Source of the DNA: Shewanella fidelis ATCC BAA-318
GTDB lineage: Bacteria; Pseudomonadota; Gammaproteobacteria; Enterobacterales; Shewanellaceae
NCBI RefSeq assembly: GCF_000518605.1
Contig: NZ_KI912460.1
Location: 129,741 to 193,740 of the forward strand
DNA length: 64,000 nucleotides
Reading direction: 5' to 3'
Shown here: piece by piece, positions 35,172-44,862 of the stretch
Layout: every line of letters begins with the position of its first letter
How positions within the stretch are numbered: the stretch's first letter is position 1
Made by a program: the position numbers and the translations under genes
Notes under the pieces: generated by a model
The model's input: the letters and a program-made list of their open reading frames with translations, nothing else
Databases searched by the model: none
What the model was told of the DNA's origin: nothing

Positions 35172-36572
35172 TTAGAAGTTAGCTGACTTAGGTGAACGTG
35201 GGAATGGGATCACGTCACGGATGTTAGCAACACCAGTCACATAAGATACCAAACGCTCGAAACCTAGACCGAAACCAGCATGAGGTACTGTGCCGTAACG
35301 ACGTAGGTCACGGTACCACCAGTAATCTTCTTTGCTTAGGTTCATTTCAGCCAGACGTGTGTCAAGCACATCTAAACGTTCTTCACGCTGTGCACCACCG
35401 ATAATTTCACCGATACCTGGAGCTAGTACATCCATTGCAGCAACTGTTTTACCGTCGTCATTTAAGCGCATGTAGAAGGCTTTAATGTCTTTCGGGTAGT
35501 TTTTAACAACTACAGGTGCTTTGAAGTGCTCTTCTGCAAGGTAACGCTCATGCTCTGAGTGTAAATCGATACCCCATTCAACGTCGAACTCGAAATCTTT
35601 GTCACAGGCTTTCAGAATTTCGATGGCATCAGTGTAATCGATCTGTGCGAAATCGCTGTTTACGAAGTTTTCTAGACGAGTGATCGCAGTTTTCTCTACA
35701 CGTTGTGCAAAGAACTCTAAGTCATCACGACGCTCTTCAAGTACGGCTTTGAAACAGTACTTAAGCATATCTTCAGCAAGTTTAGCTGCATCGTTTAGAT
35801 CAGCATAAGCAACTTCAGGCTCGACCATCCAGAACTCAGCCAAATGACGGCTTGTGTTTGAGTTTTCTGCACGGAATGTTGGGCCAAAAGTGTAAACTTT
35901 TGATAATGCACAAGCATAAGTCTCAGCGTTAAGCTGACCTGATACAGTAAGGAATGACTCTTTACCGAAGAAGTCTTCACCGTAATCAACAGTGCCTTTA
36001 TCAGTGCGTGGTAGGTTCTCTAGATCTAATGTCGATACACGGAACATTTCACCAGCGCCTTCAGTGTCAGATGCAGTGATAAGCGGTGTAGAAACCCAGA
36101 TGTAACCTTGCTCGTTGTAGAAGCGATGGATTGCTTGAGACAAACAGTTACGTACACGGGCAACGGCACCAATGATGTTAGTGCGTGGACGTAAATGTGC
36201 TAATTCACGTAAGTGCTCAATTGAGTGACGCTTTGCTGCCATTGGGTAAGTGTCTGGATCTTCAACCCAGCCAGCAACCTCAACTTTAGTGACTTGTAAC
36301 TCAAACGCTTGGCCTTGACCTGGAGATTCAACAACTTCACCAGTCATTACTACAGAACAACCAGCAGTAAGCTTTAACACTTCGTTGGTGTAATTTTCTA
36401 GATTATTTGGCACAACACCCTGAATAGGATCGAAACATGAACCGTCATAAACAGCTAGGAAAGAAATCCCTGCTTTAGAATCGCGGCGGGATCTAACCCA
36501 ACCACGTACTGTGATTTGCGAACCAATCGCAAACTCACCTTTAAACACAGAAGCGACAGATGTAATGCTCAT
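35172..36572 (-). CDS. asnS: Asparaginyl-tRNA synthetase
   Basis: A 466-residue class IIb aminoacyl-tRNA synthetase that charges tRNA-Asn. The N-terminal OB-fold anticodon domain (VRGWVRSRRDSKAGISF) is followed by the class II catalytic core: motif 2 around FGPTFRAENSNTSRHLAEFW and motif 3 near the C-terminus (GFGLGFERLVSYVTG). The length equals E. coli AsnS (466). Single gene with its own terminator. Confidence 0.98.
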   Translation of the reverse strand: MSITSVASVFKGEFAIGSQITVRGWVRSRRDSKAGISFLAVYDGSCFDPIQGVVPNNLENYTNEVLKLTAGCSVVMTGEVVESPGQGQAFELQVTKVEVAGWVEDPDTYPMAAKRHSIEHLRELAHLRPRTNIIGAVARVRNCLSQAIHRFYNEQGYIWVSTPLITASDTEGAGEMFRVSTLDLENLPRTDKGTVDYGEDFFGKESFLTVSGQLNAETYACALSKVYTFGPTFRAENSNTSRHLAEFWMVEPEVAYADLNDAAKLAEDMLKYCFKAVLEERRDDLEFFAQRVEKTAITRLENFVNSDFAQIDYTDAIEILKACDKDFEFDVEWGIDLHSEHERYLAEEHFKAPVVVKNYPKDIKAFYMRLNDDGKTVAAMDVLAPGIGEIIGGAQREERLDVLDTRLAEMNLSKEDYWWYRDLRRYGTVPHAGFGLGFERLVSYVTGVANIRDVIPFPRSPKSANF

Positions 36573-36723
36573 TGTTGCTTAGTTCTCCAACGAAACGTTT
36601 TTTTAAATAATTTGGAGGTTTATATTACCTGTATAAACACTTTTCTCAAGTGGAAAGTAGGGTATCTTAGTGTCTAAATTGGTATTCTGACGACAATCAT
36701 GACAAAAACTACGGATGGCACCC

Positions 36724-37059
36724 ATGAATAGAGTAAAAATTTTCCACTTTTTACTTTCTAGTCTATCGATTATCGGCTGGTCATTAGCGATTTATGCTTT
36801 GATGATTTTTGATAAGGCGCGCCCCGATGCTGCTATTGGTTACTTCCAAAGTCATGGCGCAGAGGTAAGATTTGAGTGGGATCCAGAGCAGACTGTATTG
36901 TTGGAACACATCATATGGATTTGTGCCGCACTCAGTTTTATCAATCTTGGCTTTAACCTTTATATCGCTCAGCGTAGCAAAATCGGTTGGTGGGTAAATA
37001 TTCCGCTATTATTCACTTGTTCCTTAGCTGCAGGGCTTTATATTCGTTTTGTGGTGTAG
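36724..37059 (+). CDS. Small multi-pass membrane protein, unknown function
   Basis: About 111 residues with three hydrophobic segments (roughly residues 5-25, 50-70 and 82-105) separated by a charged loop (FEWDPEQTVL). I recognise no family. The start could also be ATG 36715, which adds Met-Ala-Pro. The gene lies alone between asnS and the Nudix gene, and its stop is 4 bp from the convergent Nudix stop. Confidence 0.65.
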   Translation: MNRVKIFHFLLSSLSIIGWSLAIYALMIFDKARPDAAIGYFQSHGAEVRFEWDPEQTVLLEHIIWICAALSFINLGFNLYIAQRSKIGWWVNIPLLFTCSLAAGLYIRFVV

Positions 37060-37063
37060 CTGA

Positions 37064-37651
37064 CTAGTGTTTTTCTAAATGCCGACACAAGAGGTCTATC
37101 ATCGCGGCGGTAGCGCCCCAAATAAAGTGCTGTTTATAGGGAATGAAGTGCACTGGGAATTGCACACCTTTGCGGCTATATAGTTGAGTGTGACGATTAT
37201 AAGGCTTCAATAAAAATGACAAGGGCACGGTAAAATATTCAGCCACTTCACCGGGATCTATTACTGGTTCAAAAGCGTGTTTAACCGTTGCAACAAACGG
37301 GGTAATTTCAAAACCTGTGAACGTTTTATGGGCGGGTAATGCCCCAAGGACATCGACATTAGTAGCGAGTAGACCTATTTCTTCTTGTGCCTCTCGAAGT
37401 GCTGTGGCTTGATAGTTTAGATCTGCACGCTCAACTTTGCCCCCTGGGAAGCTAATTTGCCCAGGGTGCGCCCTAAGGTGAGTAGGGCGCTTAGTCAAAA
37501 TTAACTGTAATTCACCGTTTATTTCATGTACTGCAATAAGAACAGCTGCTTGGCGCAGTGTGTTATCTAAATGGCTTAACTCACCATGAATAGCGTCTAG
37601 CTCTGGCAAAGCGCTAAGGGTAAAGCGGGTTGTAAACTCTGCCAGTTGCAT
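37064..37651 (-). CDS. CoA pyrophosphatase, Nudix family (NudL-like)
   Basis: A 195-residue Nudix hydrolase. The Nudix box GGKVERADLNYQATALREAQ (residues 70-89), continuing EEIG, and the CoA-class motif LTKRPTHLRAHPGQISFPGG point to NudL/YeaB-type enzymes that cleave CoA to 4'-phosphopantetheine and 3',5'-ADP. It lies 67 bp downstream of pabB, which is also its neighbour in other gammaproteobacteria, and is probably co-transcribed with it. Confidence 0.88.
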   Translation of the reverse strand: MQLAEFTTRFTLSALPELDAIHGELSHLDNTLRQAAVLIAVHEINGELQLILTKRPTHLRAHPGQISFPGGKVERADLNYQATALREAQEEIGLLATNVDVLGALPAHKTFTGFEITPFVATVKHAFEPVIDPGEVAEYFTVPLSFLLKPYNRHTQLYSRKGVQFPVHFIPYKQHFIWGATAAMIDLLCRHLEKH

Positions 37652-37718
37652 ATTCTTCCTTACGTTAAATGTTCGCCGCGACCTTGTTACTTATGGTTTA
37701 ACTAGGCACAGGTAGCAA

Positions 37719-39209
37719 TTAGCGGTTTAGCTTTGCAAGCACAGGTAAAATACGGCTTACTTTATCAAAACTCTCTTGATATTCAGCATCGACCTTAGAA
37801 TCTGCGACTATGCCACCACCAGCCCAGCAATGGATAATGCCACTGCTTGTTTGCTCATTTGTGCAGGAGGCTGTTTGCTGCGCGACCAAGGTGCGGATAG
37901 TAATGTTGCTATCCATAGTGCCGTCCTGACTTATGTAGCCAATAGAGCCACAATAGAGGCTTCTTCTTGAGGGTTCAAGTTCCTCAATGATCGCCATAGC
38001 GCGGATTTTTGGGGCGCCAGTGATTGATCCGCCAGGGAAACAAGCTTTGAGGAGATCCACAGGGCTGAGGTTTGAGTCGAGTTCAGCGGTAATCGTGCTT
38101 ACTAAATGATGTACTGCGGGAAAGCTCTCTACATCAAAAAGTTTCGGTACAGTAACACTACCTGCAGCTGCCACTTTACCGATATCGTTACGAAGTAGAT
38201 CGACAATCATCAAGTTCTCAGCCCGATCTTTTTCAGAGCTTTTTAATTGCTCAGCTAAAGCTAAGTCATTAGCCGGATCAGTATCTCGGGGCAGAGTGCC
38301 TTTGATCGGTTTCGTTTGTACTTTACCGTCTTGGTGCTGAATAAAGCGCTCAGGTGAAATAGACAATAACGCATGCTGTTCAAGACGAATAAAGGCCGAG
38401 AAAGGCGCGCCATTAGACTCTCGCAGTGCTATGTAGGCTTGCCATTCATCACCTTGGTACTCAGCACTAAAACGCTGAGTCAGATTGATTTGATAACAAT
38501 CGCCACTTAATAGGTAATCTTGCACTTTAGCGAATTTTTGCTTGTAAGCTTGCTCACTAAGTTGATTTTGCCAATCACTGGTTAAGGTAAAAGGCTGAAT
38601 TTTGCTATCTGTAGTAGGGGTGCAGGTTCGGTGAACTAATTCTGTGAGTCTAGCTGCAAGCTTATCAAGTGCCTGTTGCGAGCAATAGTGCACTAGATCC
38701 CAGCTTTTATCTTGATAGTCAAAAATAAGTGCCCAGTCATAACAGCCTAGATTCATCTCTGGCAAAGAGATGTCATTGTTTGCTATTTCCGGTAGTGACT
38801 CAATGACACGGCCTAGATCGTAATTAAAACTACCCATGACACCACCGCTAAAAACAAATGGGCTCAATTTCTTATCTGGATAGTATTCATTGATGAGAGC
38901 GTTAAGTAGACGAAATGGGTCATCATTAGTTTGAGATTGCTCAACATGAATGTTTGTTGATGGCAGCTCTAGAGGGAATAGACTGTTTCTATTAGCACCG
39001 CGGGATATTGTTGTGGTATTTGCCTGGGTCACAATTGTGGCGACAGGTTCGGCGCAGATCACATCTATTTTTGCGTCAGCGTGACTTGCATTGGCTGAAT
39101 CGAGCAAAATAGCCCATGGCGTAGCCGCAAAGTGTGAAAAAACTTGGTTAGTGGTTAAATTCCAATCAAGACGCTTACTAAAAACGGCATTTTGCGCCAA
39201 ATTGTTCAT
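37719..39209 (-). CDS. pabB: Aminodeoxychorismate synthase component I
   Basis: A 496-residue chorismate-binding enzyme that forms 4-amino-4-deoxychorismate for folate, using ammonia from PabA. The active-site Lys lies in TKPIKGTLPRD, as in PabB (TrpE has Ala there). Other core motifs: ENLMIVDLLRNDIGKVA, PGGSITGAPKIRAM and GSIGYISQDGTMDSNI. Somewhat longer than E. coli PabB (453). No PabA or PabC domain is fused. Confidence 0.93.
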   Translation of the reverse strand: MNNLAQNAVFSKRLDWNLTTNQVFSHFAATPWAILLDSANASHADAKIDVICAEPVATIVTQANTTTISRGANRNSLFPLELPSTNIHVEQSQTNDDPFRLLNALINEYYPDKKLSPFVFSGGVMGSFNYDLGRVIESLPEIANNDISLPEMNLGCYDWALIFDYQDKSWDLVHYCSQQALDKLAARLTELVHRTCTPTTDSKIQPFTLTSDWQNQLSEQAYKQKFAKVQDYLLSGDCYQINLTQRFSAEYQGDEWQAYIALRESNGAPFSAFIRLEQHALLSISPERFIQHQDGKVQTKPIKGTLPRDTDPANDLALAEQLKSSEKDRAENLMIVDLLRNDIGKVAAAGSVTVPKLFDVESFPAVHHLVSTITAELDSNLSPVDLLKACFPGGSITGAPKIRAMAIIEELEPSRRSLYCGSIGYISQDGTMDSNITIRTLVAQQTASCTNEQTSSGIIHCWAGGGIVADSKVDAEYQESFDKVSRILPVLAKLNR

Positions 39210-39312
39210 CTATTGACCCTATCTAAAATGTGATGTTTAACTCAAAGTCGCGAAAGAGTATCATATTGGTTAAACAAGTAATAAAAACAAAAACACCTGA
39301 GTGTTAACGGAG

Positions 39313-39344
39313 AGTCATACATATTGGTTTACCCTTGTATGACT
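39313..39344 (+). promoter_or_regulatory. Perfect inverted repeat in fumarase leader
   Basis: AGTCATACA (39313-39321) and TGTATGACT (39336-39344) form a perfect 9-bp inverted repeat with a 14-nt loop, 15-40 bp upstream of the fumarase start. It could be an operator or a leader hairpin; no T-run follows, so it is not a simple terminator. Confidence 0.45.
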
Positions 39345-39383
39345 TAAGCCGATTAATAAGTGTCTGCTAAAAAGGAAGTATCT

Positions 39384-40904
39384 GTGAGTAAAGAAGTCCC
39401 TGTTATTAAGCAAGCCGATCTTATTGAAAGCGTTGCTGATGCCCTACAATATATCTCTTATTATCATCCAAAAGATTTTGTCGATGCGATGGCCGAAGCT
39501 TACGAGCGTGAGCAAAGCCCAGCCGCTAAAGATGCGATTGCACAAATCCTAATTAATTCTCGTATGTCGGCTGAGGGCAGACGTCCTCTATGCCAAGATA
39601 CGGGTATTGTAACCTGTTTCGTGAAAATCGGCATGGGAGTTCAATGGGATAAAACCGATCTAACCGTACAACAAATGGTCGATGAAGGTGTGCGCCGCGC
39701 TTATACCAACCCAGACAATCCATTACGAGCGTCAATTGTTGCTGATCCGGCCGGCGGACGTAAGAATACTAAAGACAATACGCCATCGGTTGTGCATGTG
39801 GAAATGGTGCCGGGTAACCATGTTGAAGTCGCCATCGCCGCTAAAGGCGGTGGTTCTGAGAATAAATCCAAGATGGTTATGTTAAATCCATCTGATGATA
39901 TCGCCGCTTGGGTTGAGAAAACCTTGCCGACGATGGGCGCAGGCTGGTGCCCACCGGGTATGTTGGGGATAGGTATTGGCGGTACTGCTGAAAAAGCAGC
40001 GGTTATGGCTAAAGAGTCATTGATGGATCCTGTCGATATTCATGAGCTTCAAGCCCGTGGTGCTGAAACGGCCGATGAAAAACTACGTTTAGATATTTTT
40101 GAGCGTTCAAACAAGCTAGGTATTGGCGCGCAAGGTCTTGGCGGCGTTACAACAGTGCTTGATATTAAAATTAAATCAGCACCAACGCACGCAGCTTCTA
40201 AGCCAGTGGTGATGATCCCAAATTGTGCTGCAACACGTCACGTTCACTTTCATTTAGATGGTTCGGGACCTGCGGATCTAAGTCCTCCATCTCTAGAAGA
40301 TTGGCCGGAGATCACTTGGGAAGTGGGTGAGAGCGTTCGTCGTGTTGACTTAAATACAGTGACGCAAGAAGAGATGGAACAGTGGAAGAGCGGTGATACT
40401 TTGCTGCTTAACGGTAAGATGCTTACTGGTCGTGATGCCGCTCATAAACGTATTCAAAGCTTAATTGAGAGCGGCGAAGGTTTACCTGAAGGGGTCGATT
40501 TTAAAGGTAAATTTATTTACTACGTAGGCCCGGTTGATCCAGTAGGTGATGAAGTTGTTGGTCCAGCAGGCCCGACTACAGCAACGCGCATGGATAAATT
40601 TACTGATTTGATGCTTGAAACTACAGGTTTAATGGGCATGATTGGTAAGGCTGAGCGTGGTCCTGCTACCGTTGAGTCGATTAAAAAGCATAAGTCTTGC
40701 TACTTAATGGCGGTTGGCGGTGCGGCATACCTTGTATCTAAAGCGATTAAGAAATCACGCGTTGTCGCGTTTGCCGATCTTGGTATGGAAGCCATTTATG
40801 AGTTCGACGTAAAAGATATGCCGGTTACAGTCGCTGTTGACTCTGATGGTGTTAATGCCCATGAAACTGGCCCAGCCATTTGGAAGGTCAAGTTAGAAGG
40901 CTAA
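39384..40904 (+). CDS. fum: Class I fumarate hydratase (iron-sulfur)
   Basis: A TCA-cycle enzyme converting fumarate and malate. An O2-sensitive [4Fe-4S] class I fumarase with N-terminal alpha and C-terminal beta regions fused, as in FumA/FumB. Conserved Cys: CQDTGIVTCF, IPNCAATRHVHFHL and SIKKHKSCY. The frame opens at GTG 39360, but AAGGAAG at 39372-39378 places the start at GTG 39384, giving 506 residues. A terminator follows at 40986. Single gene. Confidence 0.93.
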   Translation: MSKEVPVIKQADLIESVADALQYISYYHPKDFVDAMAEAYEREQSPAAKDAIAQILINSRMSAEGRRPLCQDTGIVTCFVKIGMGVQWDKTDLTVQQMVDEGVRRAYTNPDNPLRASIVADPAGGRKNTKDNTPSVVHVEMVPGNHVEVAIAAKGGGSENKSKMVMLNPSDDIAAWVEKTLPTMGAGWCPPGMLGIGIGGTAEKAAVMAKESLMDPVDIHELQARGAETADEKLRLDIFERSNKLGIGAQGLGGVTTVLDIKIKSAPTHAASKPVVMIPNCAATRHVHFHLDGSGPADLSPPSLEDWPEITWEVGESVRRVDLNTVTQEEMEQWKSGDTLLLNGKMLTGRDAAHKRIQSLIESGEGLPEGVDFKGKFIYYVGPVDPVGDEVVGPAGPTTATRMDKFTDLMLETTGLMGMIGKAERGPATVESIKKHKSCYLMAVGGAAYLVSKAIKKSRVVAFADLGMEAIYEFDVKDMPVTVAVDSDGVNAHETGPAIWKVKLEG

Positions 40905-41247
40905 ACTAAAGGCTTCAAACAAGCAGAGCTGTTTAGTCAATGATTAAGCTGGTGGACATAATTTGTTGCAGTCAGCTTTCAATCTAAGGCCTGAACGTAT
41001 TGATTCAGGCCTTAATTTTGGCTAATGTGCTGGTCAACTAGCACAAATTACTGACTATTTAGATAAATATTTACTCTATAAATACTCACATAATAAGAGC
41101 GCACTCAAGCAACAATTGGTTTGTGTTTAGCGAGTATAGGCAGTGGATAGTTATGTAAATAGCTTTGGTATTAATAAGCAAGTCGCAAATTGAACTGAAA
41201 ACCTTTCAATAAAAATAACGATTAACGATAAGAATAAGACTACTACG
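40905..41247. other. Intergenic region between fumarase and S9 peptidase
   Basis: It contains the fumarase terminator and, after it, an inverted repeat TGTGCT / AGCACA (41026-41031, 41040-41045). The remainder is AT-rich and must hold the peptidase promoter; no ORF is supported. Confidence 0.5.
40986..41019 (+). terminator. Fumarase terminator
   Basis: AAGGCCTGAA pairs with TTCAGGCCTT around an 8-nt loop, followed by AATTTTG; 80 bp after the stop. Confidence 0.75.
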
Positions 41248-43296
41248 ATGAAAAAAACTGCAATCATAATGGCGCTTGCGTCTGCTGGCGCTGTATTTAG
41301 CGCTCAGGCTGCATCAACAGCACCTTTTACCGTTCAAGATCTCGTAAAAATGAATAAGCTTCATTCGGCTGCTCTGTCGAGTGATGGTCAAAAAATCGTT
41401 TATGCCGTGAAAAATATTGATGCAGAAGGAGAGTCGACCACAGACCTTTATTTGCAACAACTTAACGGCTCTACGGCAATTAAGCAGCTTACAAGCGCAG
41501 CTGGTACTGAACACAGTGTGGCGTTTGGCCCAAATGATAAAAATATCTATTTCCTCGCCGCACGTAATGGTTCAAGCCAAATTTACAAGCTTGCACTTGA
41601 TGGTGGTGAAGCGATTCAAGTTACCGATTTCCCGCTTGACGTTGAAGGCTTTAAGCTATCGCAAGATGGCAAACAAGTTGTCGTTAATATGCGTGTATTC
41701 CCAGAGTGTCAAGATCTTGCTTGCTCAAAAGATAAATTTACCGCTGAAACTGAGCGTGATACTACTGGCCGCGAATATAAGCAGCTTATGGTACGTCACT
41801 GGGATACATGGAGCGACCACTCAAGAAGCCACTTATTTGTTGCTCAGTTGAACGGTACTAAAGTGACTGATGCTGTTGATGTAACCGCTGGTCTTGATAC
41901 GGAAACGCCACCTAAGCCGTTCTCAGGAATGGAAGAAGTAACCTTTACTCCAGACGGTAAACATGTTGTTTATACCGCTAAAGCACCTGGTAAAGACCAA
42001 GCATGGATCACTAACTATGATTTATGGAAAGTCAGCGTAACAGGTGGTAAGGCTGAAAACCTAACCGAAGCGAATAAAGCGTGGGATGCACATCCAACTT
42101 ATTCAGCGGACGGCCGTTATTTAGCCTACTTTGCAATGACAAAGCCGGGTTTTGAAGCTGACCGTTACCGCATCATGCTGCGTGATACAGTCACCGGCCA
42201 AGAAAAAGAAGTTGCACCGTTATGGGATCGCAGCCCAAGTTCACTTGCCTTTGGTAAAGATAACAAAACGCTTTATGTAACTGCTCAAGATGTGGGGCAG
42301 GTGTCAATCTTTGAAGTTAACACTCAGTTTGGTGATGTTAAGACCATCTATAACGAAGGCAGCAACAGCATTGTTGGTGTGAACAACGACCAAATTATCT
42401 TCAGCCATAAGTCGCTGGTTGAGCCGGGTGATTTATATACCATTAATCTAGATGGTCAAAACCTAAATCGTCTAACCGACATCAACAAAGAAAAACTAGC
42501 TAAGATCAAATTTGGCGAGTACCAACAGTTTAGTTTTAAAGGTTGGAATAACGAAGAAGTGTTTGGTTACTGGATTAAGCCTGCTAACTATAAAGCAGGT
42601 GAGAAGTACCCGATTGCCTTCTTAGTACACGGCGGACCGCAAGGCTCATTTGGTAACTCATTTAGCAGTCGTTGGAATCCACAGTTATGGGCGGGTGCCG
42701 GTTATGGTGTGGTGATGATTGATTTCCACGGCTCAACGGGTTACGGCCAAGCCTTTACAGACTCAATCACTCAAGATTGGGGCGGAAAACCACTTGAAGA
42801 CCTACAAAAAGGTCTGGCTGCAGTAACTAAACAGCAAAAGTGGTTAGACGGTAACAATGCATGTGCGCTAGGTGGCTCTTATGGCGGATACATGATGAAC
42901 TGGATCCAAGGTAACTGGAATGATGGCTTTAAGTGTCTAGTTAACCATGCTGGTCTATTCGATATGCGCTCTATGTACTATGTAACTGAAGAGCTATGGT
43001 TCCCTGAGTTTGAATTTGGTGGAACTTACGAAAAGAATAAAGAGTTATACGAGAAGTTTAACCCAGTTAATTACGTAGAAAACTGGCAGACACCTATGCT
43101 AGTGATCCATGGCGAGAAGGACTTCCGTGTTCCTTATGGTCAAGGTCTAGCGGCATTTACCTACATGCAGCGCAATGGTATTCCATCAGAGTTACTCATA
43201 TACCCTGATGAGAATCACTGGATCCTAAACCCTGACAACCTTGAGCAATGGTATGCAAATGTGCTCGGTTGGATGGACCGTTGGACAGAAAAGTAA
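41248..43296 (+). CDS. Secreted S9 family peptidase (prolyl-oligopeptidase type)
   Basis: A 682-residue periplasmic peptidase. The signal peptide ends near AQA (residue about 22). An N-terminal beta-propeller with WD-like repeats (residues about 30-400) covers a C-terminal alpha/beta-hydrolase. Catalytic Ser lies in GGSYGGYMM, Asp in HGEKDFRVPY and His in DENHWI. It resembles dipeptidyl-peptidase and acylaminoacyl-peptidase enzymes that cut small peptides. Single gene with its own terminator. Confidence 0.92.
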   Translation: MKKTAIIMALASAGAVFSAQAASTAPFTVQDLVKMNKLHSAALSSDGQKIVYAVKNIDAEGESTTDLYLQQLNGSTAIKQLTSAAGTEHSVAFGPNDKNIYFLAARNGSSQIYKLALDGGEAIQVTDFPLDVEGFKLSQDGKQVVVNMRVFPECQDLACSKDKFTAETERDTTGREYKQLMVRHWDTWSDHSRSHLFVAQLNGTKVTDAVDVTAGLDTETPPKPFSGMEEVTFTPDGKHVVYTAKAPGKDQAWITNYDLWKVSVTGGKAENLTEANKAWDAHPTYSADGRYLAYFAMTKPGFEADRYRIMLRDTVTGQEKEVAPLWDRSPSSLAFGKDNKTLYVTAQDVGQVSIFEVNTQFGDVKTIYNEGSNSIVGVNNDQIIFSHKSLVEPGDLYTINLDGQNLNRLTDINKEKLAKIKFGEYQQFSFKGWNNEEVFGYWIKPANYKAGEKYPIAFLVHGGPQGSFGNSFSSRWNPQLWAGAGYGVVMIDFHGSTGYGQAFTDSITQDWGGKPLEDLQKGLAAVTKQQKWLDGNNACALGGSYGGYMMNWIQGNWNDGFKCLVNHAGLFDMRSMYYVTEELWFPEFEFGGTYEKNKELYEKFNPVNYVENWQTPMLVIHGEKDFRVPYGQGLAAFTYMQRNGIPSELLIYPDENHWILNPDNLEQWYANVLGWMDRWTEK

Positions 43297-43306
43297 ATAA
43301 AACGGC

Positions 43307-43335
43307 AAAGCCAGAATGAAAATTCTGGCTTTTTT
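43307..43335 (+). terminator. S9 peptidase terminator
   Basis: AAAGCCAGAAT pairs with ATTCTGGCTTT, 4-nt loop, then TTT; 11 bp after the stop codon. Confidence 0.85.
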
Positions 43336-43364
43336 GTTTCTACAGGTAATAAAGGAATAACAAG

Positions 43365-43688
43365 ATGAGCCAGATAGCAAACACGCCTAAGCCGCCTTAC
43401 TACTGTGTTGTGTTCAGCTCTGAAATGTCAGCAAGCGTCGAAGGCTACGCAGCGATGGCGCAAACCATGGTTGAGCTGGCCGAGCGGCAAGATGGTTTTC
43501 TTGGAATGGAGTCAGCCCGAGAGCAGTTGGGGATCACTGTGTCTTATTGGCGCAGCCTTGCCGATATCAAAGCGTGGAAATTAAATGCTGATCACTTAGA
43601 AGCACAGCGACTAGGCCGTGAAAAGTGGTATGCATCGTTTACCTTACGAATAGCAAAAGTAGAACGTGAATACTCATTTAACGGCTGA
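43365..43688 (+). CDS. Antibiotic biosynthesis monooxygenase (ABM) domain protein
   Basis: A 107-residue dimeric alpha/beta-barrel protein of the ABM family. FLGMESAREQLGITVSYWRS and the following W-rich part are typical. Many such proteins are quinol or heme-like monooxygenases or have unknown substrates. AAGGAA lies upstream of the ATG. The 134 bp after it contain only weak, overlapping short ORFs on both strands. Confidence 0.85.
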   Translation: MSQIANTPKPPYYCVVFSSEMSASVEGYAAMAQTMVELAERQDGFLGMESAREQLGITVSYWRSLADIKAWKLNADHLEAQRLGREKWYASFTLRIAKVEREYSFNG

Positions 43689-43822
43689 AGCAACTAATTC
43701 ATCAAAGCCGGAGAACTCACAGCAAACAGTAATCTTAGGCTCTAGGCGTCTGGCTGCTAAGCTTGCACGCCTGATAATCTTATCGATACTGAGGCCATAA
43801 ACCCGTTTATCAATGAATTGGC

Positions 43823-44389
43823 TTAGCAATCTTTGGTAAATGCTTTGACACTGTACTTTCTAATCGAAGTTGGTGAGCTGTATTCTACATGGCATTCGAA
43901 ATTTCCATCTTTAATCTGGTTTAATTTTTCTTGCCACTTTATCGGCACAATTGCAGTTGCAGATAAATGCCGAGTCACACTGGTAAATAAATAATCCGAG
44001 CTGGGTAAACCAAAAACTGTGCGGTAATTGTTATTTACCGTTGCGTTAGAGGTTAACGGCGGTAAAGGGTAACCCATACTGACATAGAGCCGGGTACCAC
44101 TGGCATCAATAAAATATTCGCCTTGGGTGATATCCCAATTGGGATGGTTGCCACAAGCAAATGAACAGCCCTCTAACGCTTCAATATTTGCGATGGCACT
44201 TTTGCTATACGTAATTTGGTTTTGAGCATGGATAGAGGCTGCTATTGCTTCAAGCTGCGAGATCTGTGCGTCACGGTCAAATTTAACAAATTTTGGCAAG
44301 GCGATAACCGAGATAATAGCAACAATCAAAATAACAATAACCAGCTCAATTAATGTAAAGCCAAGTGAGAATTTGCGAATAGCCTGCAT
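43823..44389 (-). CDS. Type IV pilin-like (prepilin) protein
   Basis: A 188-residue prepilin. A nine-residue basic leader plus Gly10, then FTLIELVIVILIVAIISVIALP, with Glu5 after the expected PilD cut. Two Cys pairs (CSFAC; the C-terminal FECHVEY with KDC) may form disulfides. It resembles MSHA-like or minor pilins but stands alone, with no assembly genes nearby. It is not part of the Tad system, whose pilins have a different leader. Confidence 0.85.
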   Translation of the reverse strand: MQAIRKFSLGFTLIELVIVILIVAIISVIALPKFVKFDRDAQISQLEAIAASIHAQNQITYSKSAIANIEALEGCSFACGNHPNWDITQGEYFIDASGTRLYVSMGYPLPPLTSNATVNNNYRTVFGLPSSDYLFTSVTRHLSATAIVPIKWQEKLNQIKDGNFECHVEYSSPTSIRKYSVKAFTKDC

Positions 44390-44862
44390 ATTGAAAGCCT
44401 ATAAAATAAAAGCGCGCAGGTTAACCACTCGATGTCACTGGTTCAAGTAACCGCTGATACATATGGATATAAATACTGTTAATTGTTATATAGATCACTA
44501 TTTAAAAACGAAAGTGTACGATTATTGTGCTATCAATTAGCTGTACTAGCAGTTAATTGTGTTGATATGTAAAACGCTTGCTGTACGATGAATTAAATTG
44601 ATTTAAAAAGAGATTAAATACTGTTTTGCCTACTGTTAATTACTATTATTACTTTAAATACAATAGATTACTACTCGCTTCTTTTTTGATGGCAGGTTGT
44701 GTAAAAATGTCCCTTTAGCTTGTGCAATGATTAAAGCTTGTTGAATTTGTACTACTTTAGTTATGAGCTGTGATAAAAAAAAGCCTGCAATGCGCAGGCT
44801 TTTTAGAGATAGCTTCATTGGCTCAATAAGTCCACTTCAAAAACTTACTGTCCAAGAACAAC
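44390..44862. other. AT-rich intergenic region between pilin-like gene and aceA
   Basis: Apart from the aceA terminator at 44778-44804 I see no gene, repeat or conserved site here. It should contain the promoter of the pilin-like gene. Confidence 0.5.
44778..44804 (-). terminator. aceA terminator
   Basis: AAAAAGCCTGC pairs with GCAGGCTTTTT around a 5-nt loop; on the - strand it is followed by further T's. Confidence 0.85.

Noticed and set aside
43666..43829. Overlapping short ORFs on both strands after the ABM gene (44 residues on +, GTG 43666-43800; 51 residues on -, TTG 43829-43674)
   Set aside because: Both use rare starts without good ribosome binding sites and they overlap each other, so at most one could be real. 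The - strand one (ending FSGFDELVASAVK) looks somewhat protein-like but could be a remnant.
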